This document shows positions 14,340 through 21,714 of a DNA stretch of 28,510 bases, piece by piece. The position numbers were made by a program, and so were the translations under genes. The notes beneath the pieces are model-generated. The model did no database searches and was not told the DNA's origin. It saw only the letters and a list, made by a program, of their open reading frames with translations. Position 1 is the first letter of the stretch, and each line of letters begins with the position of its first letter. The stretch is from Candidatus Thorarchaeota archaeon (GTDB lineage: Archaea > Asgardarchaeota > Thorarchaeia > Thorarchaeales > Thorarchaeaceae): contig JAEORG010000027.1 of the NCBI GenBank assembly GCA_016841005.1, positions 1-28,510 on the forward strand, written 5' to 3'.

Positions 14340-16358
14340 CTATTCTTTGAATTCCTTCTTGACCAAATCCTCTACAAGTCCTTCTTCGGGGATATATGGC
14401 AATGTTATCTGACCATCTGTACCCATTTCACGATTCCATTCTAGAACAGTTTCCAATGCATGATCATTCCTTGCCCATGCCCTACGAGCTACGCCGCACA
14501 TGACATCCCAATCAAGAGCCATTCGAATAATACCATCAACTCGCTCACTTCCATCTAAGACAAGCCCAAACCCTCCGTTGATAGCCTTCCCAGTTCCAAC
14601 ACCTCCTCCGTTGGACAGTACACATAGACTCATCCCCCGTGTGGTATTGCCTGCCCAGCATTGATGAGCCATATCACTGGTAATGTTACTTCCATCATAG
14701 ATGTTAGCTGTTTCTCTAAAAGGCGAATCTGTACCTCCGGTATCATGATGGTCTCTACCAAGCATAATTGGACTCACTATCCCATCTCGGACCATCTTAT
14801 TGAACCCAAGGGCAATGTTTACTCGTCCCTTTGCATCAGCATAAAGAATACGTGCCTGCGAACCAACGACTAGCTCATTCTTTTCTGCATCGCGGATCCA
14901 GATGTAATTGTCACGATCTTGACCCCTCCGGTTCGGATCGATACAAGACATAGCCATCTTATCTGTTGCAACAAGATCATAATGTTTCCCACTGAGACAG
15001 ACCCATCTAAATGGTCCATATCCATAGTCGAAACAAATTGGACCCATAATATCTTCAACATATGATGGAAAGATGAAACCCTCATTGGTATCTATACCAT
15101 TCTTAGAGATATCTGTCGCTCCTGCATCAAATACTGCTTTCATGAAGCTATTACCATAGTCCCAGAAGAAGGTACCACGTTCAGACATTTTCCTAATGAA
15201 TTCGAATTGTCTTTTAAGAGACTCATCTACAAGGTCTCTGAACTTGTGTCTGTCACTCTTCAGTAATTCTCGGCCTTCTTCAAAAGATACTCCTACAGGA
15301 GTGTATCCACCCCCATAGACATCATGACAAGAGGTTTGATCAGAAGCGAGTTCAACTTTGATGTTATTGTCAACTACATACTGCCAGACATCGACAATAT
15401 TTCCATAGTATCCGATAGATATTGGTATACCACTGCTACGATATTCATCAACCCATTCGAAGATCTGTCGAAGGTCATCAGACCACTTGCTCAGCCAACC
15501 TTGCTTGCTTCGGGTATCGATCCTGCTCTTGTCAACCTCTGCAATTACTCCGATCCCACCAGCAATCTCAATTGCCTTTGCTTGAGCTCCGCTCATTCCA
15601 CCAAGACCTGATGTGAGGAAGAGGTGCCCACTAAGGTCCTTATCTTCTGAGAGCCCAAGATACAAACGTCCTGCATTCAGTAACGTTATGTATGTTCCAT
15701 GTACAATTCCCTGTGGTCCTATGTACATCCAACCGCCTGCTGTCATTTGACCATAATTTGCAGAACCAAGAGCGGCTACTCGGTGAAAGTCATCAGGGGT
15801 ATCAAACATTCCGACCATCAGGCCATTGGTTGAAATGACCCTAGGAGCATCGCGCTTTGTCGGGAAAAGACCCAAAGGATGCCCGGAACTAACAACAAGT
15901 GTTTGTTGTTCAGTAATGACTTCAAGGTATTTCCTGATGAGTTGATATTGAAGCCACGACTGACAAACCTGCCCGGATTCACCGTAAGTCACAAGTTCAT
16001 AGGGATATAGAGCTACATCGAAATCAAGATTGTTGTCAATCATAAGTTGAATAGCTCTTGCTTCAAGTATGCCCTTGTATTCATCAACTGGTTTGGCCTT
16101 TATTGGGCCCTGTGGGCGGAATCTGTAGGCGTATATTCTTCCACGAGTCACTAATTCATTGAGAAACTCAGGAGCTAGAATCTCATGAAGTTCTTGTGGT
16201 ACATATCTAAGGGCATTCTTGACTGCAATTATAGTGTCCTTTTCACTCAGGTTAAAACCCCTGTTCGGAGCCCTTCTATATTGGGGCTCAAATTCAGGAT
16301 CAGGAGGCAACTTGTCTGAGAGTTTGATTTTCATTGCACTGGACACATTGAATTTCAT
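14340..16358 (-). CDS. hutU: Urocanate hydratase, long form
   Basis: About 672 residues. It hydrates urocanate to imidazolonepropionate using tightly bound NAD. Recognisable blocks are SSGHPLGLFPTKRDAPRV, LTSGLGGMSGAQAKAIEIAG (glycine-rich NAD region), RDHHDTGGTDSPFRET and the C-terminal LSNGGGVGTGKAINGGFGL with DGS after it. Typical bacterial HutU is about 555 residues, whereas animal UROC1 is about 676, and this protein matches the long type in length and in GGMSGAQ wording. ATG 16358 follows a GGATGTGAT sequence; the alternative ATG nine codons on lacks a binding site. It lies 77 nt downstream of the Lrp-type gene and 137 nt upstream of hutH. Confidence 0.96.
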   Translation of the reverse strand: MKFNVSSAMKIKLSDKLPPDPEFEPQYRRAPNRGFNLSEKDTIIAVKNALRYVPQELHEILAPEFLNELVTRGRIYAYRFRPQGPIKAKPVDEYKGILEARAIQLMIDNNLDFDVALYPYELVTYGESGQVCQSWLQYQLIRKYLEVITEQQTLVVSSGHPLGLFPTKRDAPRVISTNGLMVGMFDTPDDFHRVAALGSANYGQMTAGGWMYIGPQGIVHGTYITLLNAGRLYLGLSEDKDLSGHLFLTSGLGGMSGAQAKAIEIAGGIGVIAEVDKSRIDTRSKQGWLSKWSDDLRQIFEWVDEYRSSGIPISIGYYGNIVDVWQYVVDNNIKVELASDQTSCHDVYGGGYTPVGVSFEEGRELLKSDRHKFRDLVDESLKRQFEFIRKMSERGTFFWDYGNSFMKAVFDAGATDISKNGIDTNEGFIFPSYVEDIMGPICFDYGYGPFRWVCLSGKHYDLVATDKMAMSCIDPNRRGQDRDNYIWIRDAEKNELVVGSQARILYADAKGRVNIALGFNKMVRDGIVSPIMLGRDHHDTGGTDSPFRETANIYDGSNITSDMAHQCWAGNTTRGMSLCVLSNGGGVGTGKAINGGFGLVLDGSERVDGIIRMALDWDVMCGVARRAWARNDHALETVLEWNREMGTDGQITLPYIPEEGLVEDLVKKEFKE

Positions 16359-16375
16359 ATAATCACATCCTAGCC

Positions 16376-16392
16376 AAGCTGTTTCTCAGCTT
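16376..16392. promoter_or_regulatory. Inverted repeat in the hutU leader
   Basis: AAGCTGTTTCTCAGCTT is a perfect 6-bp repeat with a 5-nt loop, 18-34 nt upstream of the hutU start. It could be an operator half-site pair or an RNA stem-loop in the leader; nothing in the sequence decides between them. Confidence 0.3.
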
Positions 16393-16435
16393 TTCCTTGA
16401 TAAAAGACTCGCCATATCTATCATTGCTGATTATT

Positions 16436-17359
16436 TCAGGATTTTCGAGATTCAGCAATCATCTCATTCAATCTACGATTTCGGGGACCTTGGAAATATG
16501 CGTGATGTGTTGAGATTCCTACTTTAGTGGTCCTAACAAACTCAACATTTCTAATCTTTCTAACAAGAAGATCTAGTTCAGATAAAGTATCAACAGCAAA
16601 TAACCCACCAACAACAGGTTCCGAAACAGAAACATATACTTGCCAAAGAGGAAGCTCATAATTCTCCCAGAGCCATTCTTCGAATTCTCTAGGATCTTTC
16701 AAATTAGAATCATATGTGAACCAAGCGATAAACGGGATGTCACTTGCGGCACCAAGTTCGATATGTGCTGAAGGACGAACACTATTTGTATCATCAATTT
16801 CTTGGAGAACTCTTCTGACTCTTCGAGCTGTAAGTCCTGTATTCTTAGAAATATCAACAACAGACATTCGTGGGTCATCTAAAAGACAACCAAGAACCCT
16901 CAGATGGATATTATTGAAGGTGGTTTTTCCACCCTTTGCTTGCAGAATAGAGTGTATCTCGACTTCCTGTACGCTTTCTAATGAACGAAGATAGGTGGAG
17001 ATCTCCATGAGTTCAGTTGTATCTGTGTATTCTCCAACCAAGGCATAAATCCCATCAGTGTATGATGAGGCCGCTATAATCCCTGGATGCGCCCCTATTT
17101 TCTGAACAAATTCTACCTCGTCCATAGATCCTTCGGTCACTAGTAGTGCAAATACAAACTCAGAGCCAATCATAGCTGGAGATAAGGTCACGTAGTAGCC
17201 AGCGATAACTTCAGTCTCTTCAAGTCTGAGAACACGTTTACGTATTGCATTTGCTGAAATACCATATTTTCTGGCCAGTTCTTCGTAAGTTATCCTGCAA
17301 TTTTTACTTAAATCTCTGAGTATACCTTTGTCAATAGGGTCCACGAGACACACCAGCAT
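16436..17359 (-). CDS. Lrp/AsnC-type regulator with two HTH units
   Basis: About 307 residues, twice the usual Lrp length. Residues ~7-55 are a classical AsnC HTH (DPIDKGILRDLSKNCRITYE, then ISANAIRKRVLRLEE), followed by a ligand-type alpha/beta region (60-140). A second HTH lies at ~150-190 (IHLRVLGCLLDDPRMSVVDI, TGLTARRVRRVLQEID), then a second possible sensor region. It would bind DNA and a small molecule, probably an amino acid. Its position just upstream of hutU and hutH on the same strand suggests control of histidine breakdown. ATG 17359 is taken; GTG 17344, just before DPIDKGIL, has GGTG 6 nt upstream and may be the true start. Confidence 0.85.
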   Translation of the reverse strand: MLVCLVDPIDKGILRDLSKNCRITYEELARKYGISANAIRKRVLRLEETEVIAGYYVTLSPAMIGSEFVFALLVTEGSMDEVEFVQKIGAHPGIIAASSYTDGIYALVGEYTDTTELMEISTYLRSLESVQEVEIHSILQAKGGKTTFNNIHLRVLGCLLDDPRMSVVDISKNTGLTARRVRRVLQEIDDTNSVRPSAHIELGAASDIPFIAWFTYDSNLKDPREFEEWLWENYELPLWQVYVSVSEPVVGGLFAVDTLSELDLLVRKIRNVEFVRTTKVGISTHHAYFQGPRNRRLNEMIAESRKS

Positions 17360-17441
17360 TCGTCAATTAAGTCTGCTTTGGAAACGTACAAGAAAAAGAT
17401 GTCGTAATCCGTATCAGAGCATCTTGCGAAAAGGAGATTCA

Positions 17442-17469
17442 GGGGCCTATTCTTTCGAAATTAGGCCCC
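17442..17469. promoter_or_regulatory. GC-rich inverted repeat upstream of the Lrp-type gene
   Basis: GGGGCCTA at 17442-17449 pairs perfectly with TAGGCCCC at 17462-17469 across a 12-nt loop that itself contains TTTCGAAA. It is 83-110 nt upstream of the Lrp-type start and about 55 nt past the stop of the wHTH gene. There is no T tract on either side, so an operator is more likely than an intrinsic terminator. Confidence 0.45.
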
Positions 17470-17523
17470 GGTTCAATATTGAGAGGGGAGGAGTGTCTTC
17501 GGTTACGAGCGACCAGTAAGAAT

Positions 17524-17820
17524 CTAGATGGACTTTCTCATATCGAGAAGTGCATTGGGAATCTTGATCAGGGAATCTGCACCATGCCTAATGAGGTGTG
17601 GCTTCACTTCTTTGGATTCAAGACTATAGAGCGGTTGACGCATATCCTGAAGATTCGGGATTCGTCTGAGGAGCTTCTGGGCTGTTAGCCTACGAAGTGC
17701 AAAGCTCACTGTCCTTAGAGGTAGCTCAGATTTACGACTGATTTCCTTCGGTGACATCGGTCCGGTAGTTGCCAGACTATGAAGGACAATTCTAGCGCTC
17801 TTGGGGATAGTAAAGTTCAT
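17524..17820 (-). CDS. Small winged-helix DNA-binding protein
   Basis: About 98 residues, almost entirely one winged helix of the MarR/ArsR/TrmB kind: RIVLHSLATTGPMSPKEISR, then LPLRTVSFALRRLTAQKLLR with a recognition helix around 35-48 and a wing at 55-68. There is no ligand domain. The C-terminal ~25 residues are a short helix that could dimerise. It is likely an autoregulated transcription factor: its upstream region carries tandem inverted repeats and an element shared with the promoter of the next gene to the right. ATG 17820 has no strong ribosome binding site and a short predicted leader of about 8 nt. Confidence 0.82.
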   Translation of the reverse strand: MNFTIPKSARIVLHSLATTGPMSPKEISRKSELPLRTVSFALRRLTAQKLLRRIPNLQDMRQPLYSLESKEVKPHLIRHGADSLIKIPNALLDMRKSI

Positions 17821-17852
17821 TGTAGTTCATCTATAGTTAGAATCAAGAATAG

Positions 17853-17891
17853 ATATCTATTCGCGGGATTCAGCAGGTTCAGAAATGAGCT
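17853..17891 (-). promoter_or_regulatory. Shared 39-nt promoter element, copy 1
   Basis: Aligned without gaps to 18474-18512 it matches at 32 of 39 bases by hand count; both begin ATATCTATTC and end GAAATGAGCT on the plus strand. On the minus strand it contains a TATA-like GAATAGATAT proximal to the gene and an upstream AGCTCATTTC block. It sits 33 nt from the wHTH start. Confidence 0.7.
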
Positions 17892-17900
17892 GTAAGAAAA

Positions 17901-17944
17901 CCGGTTTGGTCGAAATACGAACCTATTGGTTCGGAAATAGGACC
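17901..17944. repeat. Tandem operator-like repeats upstream of the wHTH gene
   Basis: Two imperfect direct copies, TTTGGTCGAAATACGAACC near 17905-17923 and ATTGGTTCGGAAATAGGACC near 17925-17944, each roughly self-complementary. They include the perfect inverted repeats CGAACC/GGTTCG (17918-17933) and CCTATT/AATAGG (17922-17941). The layout suggests cooperative binding of a dimeric regulator. Confidence 0.5.
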
Positions 17945-18043
17945 TTTGTCAAAAAATAGTCCAATTTACACACCAAAATATGACTTTCTCTGCAATAGAG
18001 GCTATGCTCAAATGGAAGTCAAGTAAGAAAAACGAATTATGAG

Positions 18044-18442
18044 CTATGGAGGTGCAAGAACATCAAAAACTGTTTGACTAACTGGAACCTCAAAATCTCG
18101 GTATGCTGTCCACATACAATCTGATGCAATAATATCTAGTGAAAATCCTTCACCTTCCAATGTAAGCAAGTAGTTTAGAGTCTGGATCATTCCTTTAAGC
18201 AGAGCCCGTGTTTTATAGGCTTCTTCAACAGACAGCAGGCCTTGAGCTTTCAGAGGTAATGATGATTCTACCTCAATTGTTACAACTGCTGGAGTATCAA
18301 TAGTGCGAATAAGGAGAATACGTAACCAATCATCCTGGTGGAGAGTTGTGATTGCTTCTGATGCATCATTCAAATCTGTATCTTTAGGTGGTTCCTTTAT
18401 CGTCTCTTCATATTTTCTCAGGAGCTCGGTCTTGGCACTCAT
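18044..18442 (-). CDS. Unknown 132-residue protein
   Basis: I do not recognise this family. The N-terminal ~35 residues are polar and helical (ELLRKYEETIKEPPKDTDL). The rest alternates strands and helices: LRILLIRTIDTPAVVTIEVE, then a helix ALLKGMIQTLNYLLTL, a strand FSLDIIASDCMWTAYRDFEV and a hydrophobic tail. It is probably cytosolic. ATG 18442 is chosen because the promoter element shared with the wHTH gene lies 32 nt upstream, at the same distance as in that gene. The shared promoter implies co-regulation with, or by, the wHTH protein. Confidence 0.7.
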   Translation of the reverse strand: MSAKTELLRKYEETIKEPPKDTDLNDASEAITTLHQDDWLRILLIRTIDTPAVVTIEVESSLPLKAQGLLSVEEAYKTRALLKGMIQTLNYLLTLEGEGFSLDIIASDCMWTAYRDFEVPVSQTVFDVLAPP

Positions 18443-18473
18443 TGTTATTCAAGAAATATCTTACATTAACAGA

Positions 18474-18512
18474 ATATCTATTCACGGTAACCAGCAAGTG
18501 CGGAAATGAGCT
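18474..18512 (-). promoter_or_regulatory. Shared 39-nt promoter element, copy 2
   Basis: The counterpart of 17853-17891, 32 of 39 bases identical without gaps and 32 nt from the start of the 132-residue gene. The blocks kept are ATATCTATTC (TATA-like on the minus strand), the CAGCA core and GAAATGAGCT. Confidence 0.7.
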
Positions 18513-18656
18513 TACTTCATCTAAATTAATGTCAAACTCTAACACACAAAGATAGGAAACAGACAATATACGCAATATCAGTCAATGAATAGAGCATTAG
18601 ACCTAGTTGTAGTTTCAGTACGGTTACATTCAGGTCAAATAGAATATGATTTTCTA

Positions 18657-18671
18657 GGACAAGTTGTCCTA
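18657..18671 (-). terminator. Possible terminator hairpin after the TPR-like gene
   Basis: AGGACAAGTTGTCCT is a perfect 7+1+7 inverted repeat lying 20-35 nt past the stop of the gene at 18692. Downstream on the minus strand the sequence is AT-rich but has no clean T run, so the call is weak; a protein-binding palindrome is equally possible. Confidence 0.3.
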
Positions 18672-18691
18672 TGATGACCACTGTTTTAGCT

Positions 18692-19258
18692 TTACATAGC
18701 AACTAGAGTGGTTTCTTCACTATTCCACCCAAATTTCTGAGCGTTCTTGAAAGCTTTACTTGCATCACTGTATTTTTCAATTATCCAAAGAACAAGACGA
18801 AGTTGATTCCACAAACCGGGGTTTTCGGGCGTCTCCTTAATCATCTTCCGCAAACCTTTCTCGATTTTCTTGTATTCTTTTATCTCAGCCTTCCTTGTCT
18901 TTTCAAACTCGATTAAGAGATTATGAATGTACTCTGAAGGTCGCTCATATTCGTAGTTCAGCAATTCATCAGGACGGTCTTTGAGAAAGTTGTTAATCGC
19001 AGAATTTGGTGTATCAGAAGCTTTCCAGAACTCACCTGCAACAAGCTGCGCTTCATATCCTTTCTGTAAGAAGTCAAGCAACTCACTAAAATTAACTGAA
19101 ATGGGATGATCAGATCCAAGTGTCTGACAACATATATTCCACTGATAATAGACCAATCGATTCCCAATTTCATAGGTTACCTTTGGAGTTGGATTAATCT
19201 TCTTTAAATCTGTGAAAACAGTCTTAACTGTATACTTCTTCCTAGGGGAAAAGCTCAC
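18692..19258 (-). CDS. Unknown protein with C-terminal TPR-like helices
   Basis: About 188 residues. The N-terminal ~120 residues are unassigned and include a Trp/Cys-containing segment (YYQWNICCQTLGSDHPISVN) and HEPN-like spacing of helices without a visible Rx4-6H motif. Residues ~125-185 resemble a tetratricopeptide pair: EIKEYKKIEKGLRKMIKETP, PGLWNQLRLVLWIIEKYSDA and SKAFKNAQKFGWN. It may mediate protein-protein contacts. It stands alone between two hairpins, with a likely TATA (ataaataat) near 19300-19308 and a start at ATG 19258. No function is proposed. Confidence 0.65.
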   Translation of the reverse strand: MSFSPRKKYTVKTVFTDLKKINPTPKVTYEIGNRLVYYQWNICCQTLGSDHPISVNFSELLDFLQKGYEAQLVAGEFWKASDTPNSAINNFLKDRPDELLNYEYERPSEYIHNLLIEFEKTRKAEIKEYKKIEKGLRKMIKETPENPGLWNQLRLVLWIIEKYSDASKAFKNAQKFGWNSEETTLVAM

Positions 19259-19333
19259 TTGAACACCATCCTTCGAAAAGACAGTATGCTATGGTCATTG
19301 ATAAATAATAGCCGGATGGGCTAGAAGAAAGAT

Positions 19334-19354
19334 GGTGAGGTCTTTAACCTCACC
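19334..19354 (-). terminator. Intrinsic terminator after the membrane-protein gene
   Basis: GGTGAGGT (19334-19341) and ACCTCACC (19347-19354) form a perfect 8-bp stem with a 5-nt loop, 19 nt past the stop of the gene at 19373. On the minus strand the stem is followed by a T-rich stretch (atctttcttct), as expected for a terminator closing the unit that reads leftward. Confidence 0.65.
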
Positions 19355-19372
19355 ACTGGAGAGTATGTATTA

Positions 19373-20056
19373 CTAAAGGGTTCCCTCGAAGGGTTTTGGA
19401 ACGATTCTCATCACTGCCTTGACTACTCGGTTGTCAAGGAACATGTAGAGATAACCTCCAATGAGATCTGTTGCATCTACAATAACACTTGGAGGACTCC
19501 CCTTACGTACGACATACATATGAACACGTGAATGTGTTGCTTTTGCCTTTGCAACGAAATTGAAATGGTCCATGACAAAACCACTTCCAATTGCTAACAG
19601 GATTCCGTAGAAGAAACATAATGTGATGTCAAGTAAGAATCGACCAAAGACTAACTGTAATGGAGTCAGAGAGATGAACGCATAGACCGCCCCAGGTGCT
19701 ATATCCCATAAGAGGATCACAAGCACAAAACGTCTTGAAATGCTGAGTTCCGTTTCGTCCTCATTAGTTGCACTAGCTGTTAACCGTAGGTATAGAAGTA
19801 GACCTATGACAAATGCCGCAATACCAACAAGGGCTACAGTAATCCGTGCAATATCCGAACCAAGTGTTGCAAGAAACATTTGATCGATATCCGAGAGTTC
19901 AGTTGTTAGGTATAGCGAGTCAGGAAGTGCACGTCCGATTATATAGACGAATACCAAGACTCCACTAAACACAAGTGTTACCAAGGGCCATAGGACCATC
20001 CAAGGGTCCACCCTTTGTTCCCAGAGTGTGCCTTCAATAGAAGTTTGCTCACCCAA
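19373..20056 (-). CDS. Unknown four-helix membrane protein
   Basis: About 227 residues. Four membrane segments are visible, at about 20-42, 70-92, 109-130 and 138-160, followed by a ~65-residue soluble tail with SRVHMYVVRKGSPPSVIVD and VVKAVMRIVPKPF. A short loop between helices 2 and 3 is acidic (NEDETEL). TTG 20056 has AGGTGG 7 nt upstream. It lies 61 nt downstream of the EcfT gene on the same strand and may be its transport partner. It lacks the compact six-helix build of known ECF substrate-binding S components, so I do not call it one. The terminator at 19334-19354 closes the unit. Confidence 0.72.
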   Translation of the reverse strand: MGEQTSIEGTLWEQRVDPWMVLWPLVTLVFSGVLVFVYIIGRALPDSLYLTTELSDIDQMFLATLGSDIARITVALVGIAAFVIGLLLYLRLTASATNEDETELSISRRFVLVILLWDIAPGAVYAFISLTPLQLVFGRFLLDITLCFFYGILLAIGSGFVMDHFNFVAKAKATHSRVHMYVVRKGSPPSVIVDATDLIGGYLYMFLDNRVVKAVMRIVPKPFEGTL

Positions 20057-20117
20057 TCACAATCCACCTGTTAATACTTCGCAGGGAACAATAAAAGGGA
20101 TTGCCGATTATCCTGCC

Positions 20118-20888
20118 TTAGAATGGTATTACCCACACCATCCACTCAGGAAGTGGAATAAATAGACGTACGTAGAGAAGGACTGCTAAAATCGATATTG
20201 AAAGGAAAACTACTACCCAGTCACGTTTTCGAAATGCTAATTGTTCCATGTAAGTACGTGTATCTGATGCCCCAAATCCTCTGGACTCCATACTTTCTGC
20301 AATAGATAATGCTCGACGGATTGAAACAATTATCAGTGGTACTATGATAGGAACAATATTTCGTATTCTTTTCAGAATATTACCCTTGTCTAATTCGATT
20401 CCTCTGGCTCTTTGAGCATCCATAATTGCATATGCTTCTTGACCCAAGGTTGGTACATAACGCATTGCCATACTCATTGCAAAAGCAAACTCGAATCTTA
20501 TGTGCATCTGGATAAGAGCTTGAGATAATTCATCTGGGTGCACCGTTAAGAAGAAGAGTGAGAAAGATGTCATTAGTGCAATAAGACGAAGAGCTATCGC
20601 AATTGAGTACGAAAATGGATTTTGCACAGTTGAGAGTAATGTATTGAATATAATAATGAAAAGAAGTAGAAATGCCAATCCTCGCATACTCTTTGTCCAT
20701 CTATGGAGGGATTTTGCTGCCGCGATAAGAGGAATCAGGCATACAATGATGAGAAGCAATGGAATGATATTAAGAAACATCAGAGATATCACAGCAAGAA
20801 CGATTGAGAGTGTGAGCTTTGCCCGTGGGTCGAGGTCATGAATTAAGGATTGTTGACGAGTATACTGGAATACTTCTAGGAATGACAT
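20118..20888 (-). CDS. ecfT: ECF transporter transmembrane component EcfT
   Basis: About 256 residues of the CbiQ/EcfT family. Several membrane segments lie at ~25-60, 70-90, 100-125 and 235-255. The two ATPase-coupling signatures are present: AQRARGIELDKGN in one coupling helix and ESMESRGFGASDTRTYM in the next. It couples the paired ATPases to a substrate-binding S protein in the membrane, importing a vitamin or metal that cannot be read here. ATG 20888 has GAGGTG 6 nt upstream, which favours it over GTG 20897. The upstream ATPase stops 1 nt before it. No S component is apparent within the window. Confidence 0.93.
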   Translation of the reverse strand: MSFLEVFQYTRQQSLIHDLDPRAKLTLSIVLAVISLMFLNIIPLLLIIVCLIPLIAAAKSLHRWTKSMRGLAFLLLFIIIFNTLLSTVQNPFSYSIAIALRLIALMTSFSLFFLTVHPDELSQALIQMHIRFEFAFAMSMAMRYVPTLGQEAYAIMDAQRARGIELDKGNILKRIRNIVPIIVPLIIVSIRRALSIAESMESRGFGASDTRTYMEQLAFRKRDWVVVFLSISILAVLLYVRLFIPLPEWMVWVIPF

Positions 20889-20889
20889 C

Positions 20890-21714
20890 TCATGCACCTC
20901 TCACAATTTCAACAATCGCATCTTCCAGCTCCTGAATCAATGTAAGTCTGCGAGATATACCCGGATATAAGTCATTCAACGCTCGCGAGGCTTTCGTGAG
21001 TTCAGGATGAGTAAGTGAACATTCTTCTATAACAACATCATTTGTAAGAACAGTACTTGTTGGACCGTCTGCTATGATTTTTCCATTTGACATGACTAGT
21101 GTGCGTGGAAAATTCTCGATTACAAATTCAATATCGTGAGTGATACAGATAACTGCGCAGCCTCTAGAATTGAGTTCCAATAGAAGTTCGGAAAGATTCT
21201 CTTTTTGTTGAGCATCTTGCCCTATTGTAGGTTCATCGAGGGCTAATATCTGAGGTTCAGTTGCCAGAACAGATGCCAATGCAACTCTCTTTCTCTCACC
21301 TCCAGAAAGGGAAAAAGGTGAACGATTAACCAAATCTTCAAGCCCTAGACGTGAGAGCGTTCGCATACATCGCTTATTGATTTCTTCGAGGTTATATCCA
21401 AGATTCTTTAATCCAAACGTGACTTCCTTCTCAACTGTATCTAAGAAAAGCTGATGATCTGGATTTTGCCATACCAATCCGACAACTCTGGCAATCTCAG
21501 CAACGGACATCTCATCAGTATCATGTCCTTCAAGGAATACTTTACCTGATTGAGGTCTAAGGAGGCCATTCATATGCTTGACAAGTGTAGTCTTACCAGC
21601 CCCGTTGGCACCCATGATAGCAATCCGCTCCCCCTCTGCAATTTCAAGGGATACACCATTCAATGCAGGATAAATTCCATCATAGGCAAAATGGACATCG
21701 TCCACTAGAATCAA
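20890..21714 (-). CDS. ecfA: ECF transporter ATPase, second copy
   Basis: About 274 residues. Walker A is GANGAGKTTLVKHMNG, the Q-loop VWQNPDHQLFLDTV is of the ECF/cobalt type, the ABC signature reads FSLSGGERKRVALASVLATE, Walker B is ILALDEPT and the switch His is in ITHDIEF. With the neighbouring ATPase and EcfT it forms a heterodimeric energy module. The start is TTG 21714, overlapping the stop of the first ATPase by 4 nt, with AGGAGG 10 nt upstream. A C-terminal ~60-residue region after the switch is typical of EcfA. Confidence 0.95.
   Translation of the reverse strand: MILVDDVHFAYDGIYPALNGVSLEIAEGERIAIMGANGAGKTTLVKHMNGLLRPQSGKVFLEGHDTDEMSVAEIARVVGLVWQNPDHQLFLDTVEKEVTFGLKNLGYNLEEINKRCMRTLSRLGLEDLVNRSPFSLSGGERKRVALASVLATEPQILALDEPTIGQDAQQKENLSELLLELNSRGCAVICITHDIEFVIENFPRTLVMSNGKIIADGPTSTVLTNDVVIEECSLTHPELTKASRALNDLYPGISRRLTLIQELEDAIVEIVRGA

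Noticed and set aside
18583..18672. Short plus-strand ORF of 29 codons (ATG 18583)
   Set aside because: It has no ribosome binding site and no recognisable sequence, and it overlaps a palindrome.
19373..20056. Membrane protein as an ECF S component
   Set aside because: Only four membrane segments plus a soluble tail are visible, unlike the compact six-helix S proteins; adjacency alone is not enough.
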